Program-made: the position numbers and the translations under genes | Notes under the pieces: model-generated | Seen by the model: only the letters and a program-made list of their open reading frames with translations | Database searches by the model: none | Told to the model about the DNA's origin: nothing | Origin: Marinirhabdus sp963793275 | GTDB lineage: Bacteria > Bacteroidota > Bacteroidia > Flavobacteriales > Flavobacteriaceae | DNA length: 64,000 bases | Reading direction: 5' to 3' | Assembly: GCA_963793275.1 (NCBI GenBank) | Contig: CAWBZL010000001.1 | Coordinates: 372,001 to 436,000, forward strand | Shown here: one piece after another, positions 63,933 to 64,000 of the stretch | How positions within the stretch are numbered: the first letter of the stretch is position 1 | How the letters are laid out: the number at the start of each line of letters is the position of its first letter

Positions 63933-64000
63933 ATCCTCTCCTGCGAAGACAAATATCCAAATATCTTGATCCTTCTCTGGCGGAAAGTGAAGAACTCAAA
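63929..64000 (+). CDS. Start of a further signalling gene, cut by the window end
   Basis: ATG at 63929 overlaps the FIST stop (ATGA). The 24 codons visible begin MNPLLRRQISKYLDPSLAES. Such starts follow FIST genes and often lead PAS/histidine-kinase proteins, so a second kinase or a FIST-linked regulator is likely. Too little sequence to be certain. Confidence 0.6.
   Translation, partial: MNPLLRRQISKYLDPSLAESEELK

Noticed and set aside
1..64000. CRISPR arrays, rRNA operons, complete IS elements
   Set aside because: No regularly spaced repeats, rRNA-like sequence or transposase genes with terminal repeats were seen.

Overview
The window looks like the chromosome of a marine-type Flavobacteriaceae bacterium (Bacteroidota). 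The evidence is the AT-rich coding sequence, TAnnTTTG-type -7 promoter elements, SPI/SPII-signal proteins of flavobacterial style, a split TamB/TamL pair with a lipoprotein TamA homologue, a TPR-containing histidine kinase, CarboxypepD-reg/TonB proteins and small Bacteroidota-specific proteins. No rRNA, intact tRNA or CRISPR array was seen.

Layout. 1-4.6 kb: end of what looks like a tryptophan/kynurenine-type catabolic cluster (frameshifted semialdehyde dehydrogenase, atypical SDR, ACMSD-like amidohydrolase), with a structured RNA-like element between the last two. 4.7-14 kb: TPM proteins, a TlpA-like thioredoxin, a frameshifted TonB-type receptor, then Der, Era, a Na+/H+ antiporter and a TrmH-family methyltransferase. 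14-19.3 kb: two unannotated paralogous micro-proteins, an MtfA-like peptidase, a flavoprotein and small unknowns. 19.4-31 kb: an envelope-assembly operon (AsmA-like, TamB, TamL). 31-35.3 kb: acetyl-CoA synthetase, a decayed YdeI/DUF1801 gene and a CarboxypepD-reg protein.

35.4-57.7 kb reads as accessory DNA. It begins near a 19-bp match to part of initiator tRNA and ends at a displaced 3' half of tRNA-fMet with its terminator. Inside are: (a) a small polyproline lipoprotein, a TPR histidine kinase and a LuxR-like response regulator, surrounded by four palindromes TACGG-N4-CCGTA, each about 33 bp upstream of a -7 element; (b) an operon of seven small unknown genes (membrane J-domain protein, zinc-ribbon duplication, KTSC-like protein) behind one of those sites; (c) a type I restriction-modification operon, hsdM-hsdS-(KTSC, OLD-type ATPase/TOPRIM, three PD-(D/E)XK-like genes)-hsdR, whose hsdS is frameshifted in a way that one extra copy of an 11-bp sequence would repair; (d) a three-gene HipB-HipS-HipT toxin-antitoxin set with palindromic operators; (e) an integrase C-terminal fragment. 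From 57.7 kb a second element starts with a full tyrosine recombinase and carries a nitric-oxide-type sensing cluster: single-domain response regulator, H-NOX protein, multi-PAS histidine kinase, FIST protein and the start of another gene.

Several genes are broken by one- or two-base indels, often in homopolymers (dehydrogenase, TonB receptor, histidine kinase signal peptide, YdeI remnant). This points to residual sequencing error or to decay/phase variation; the sequence alone cannot decide.
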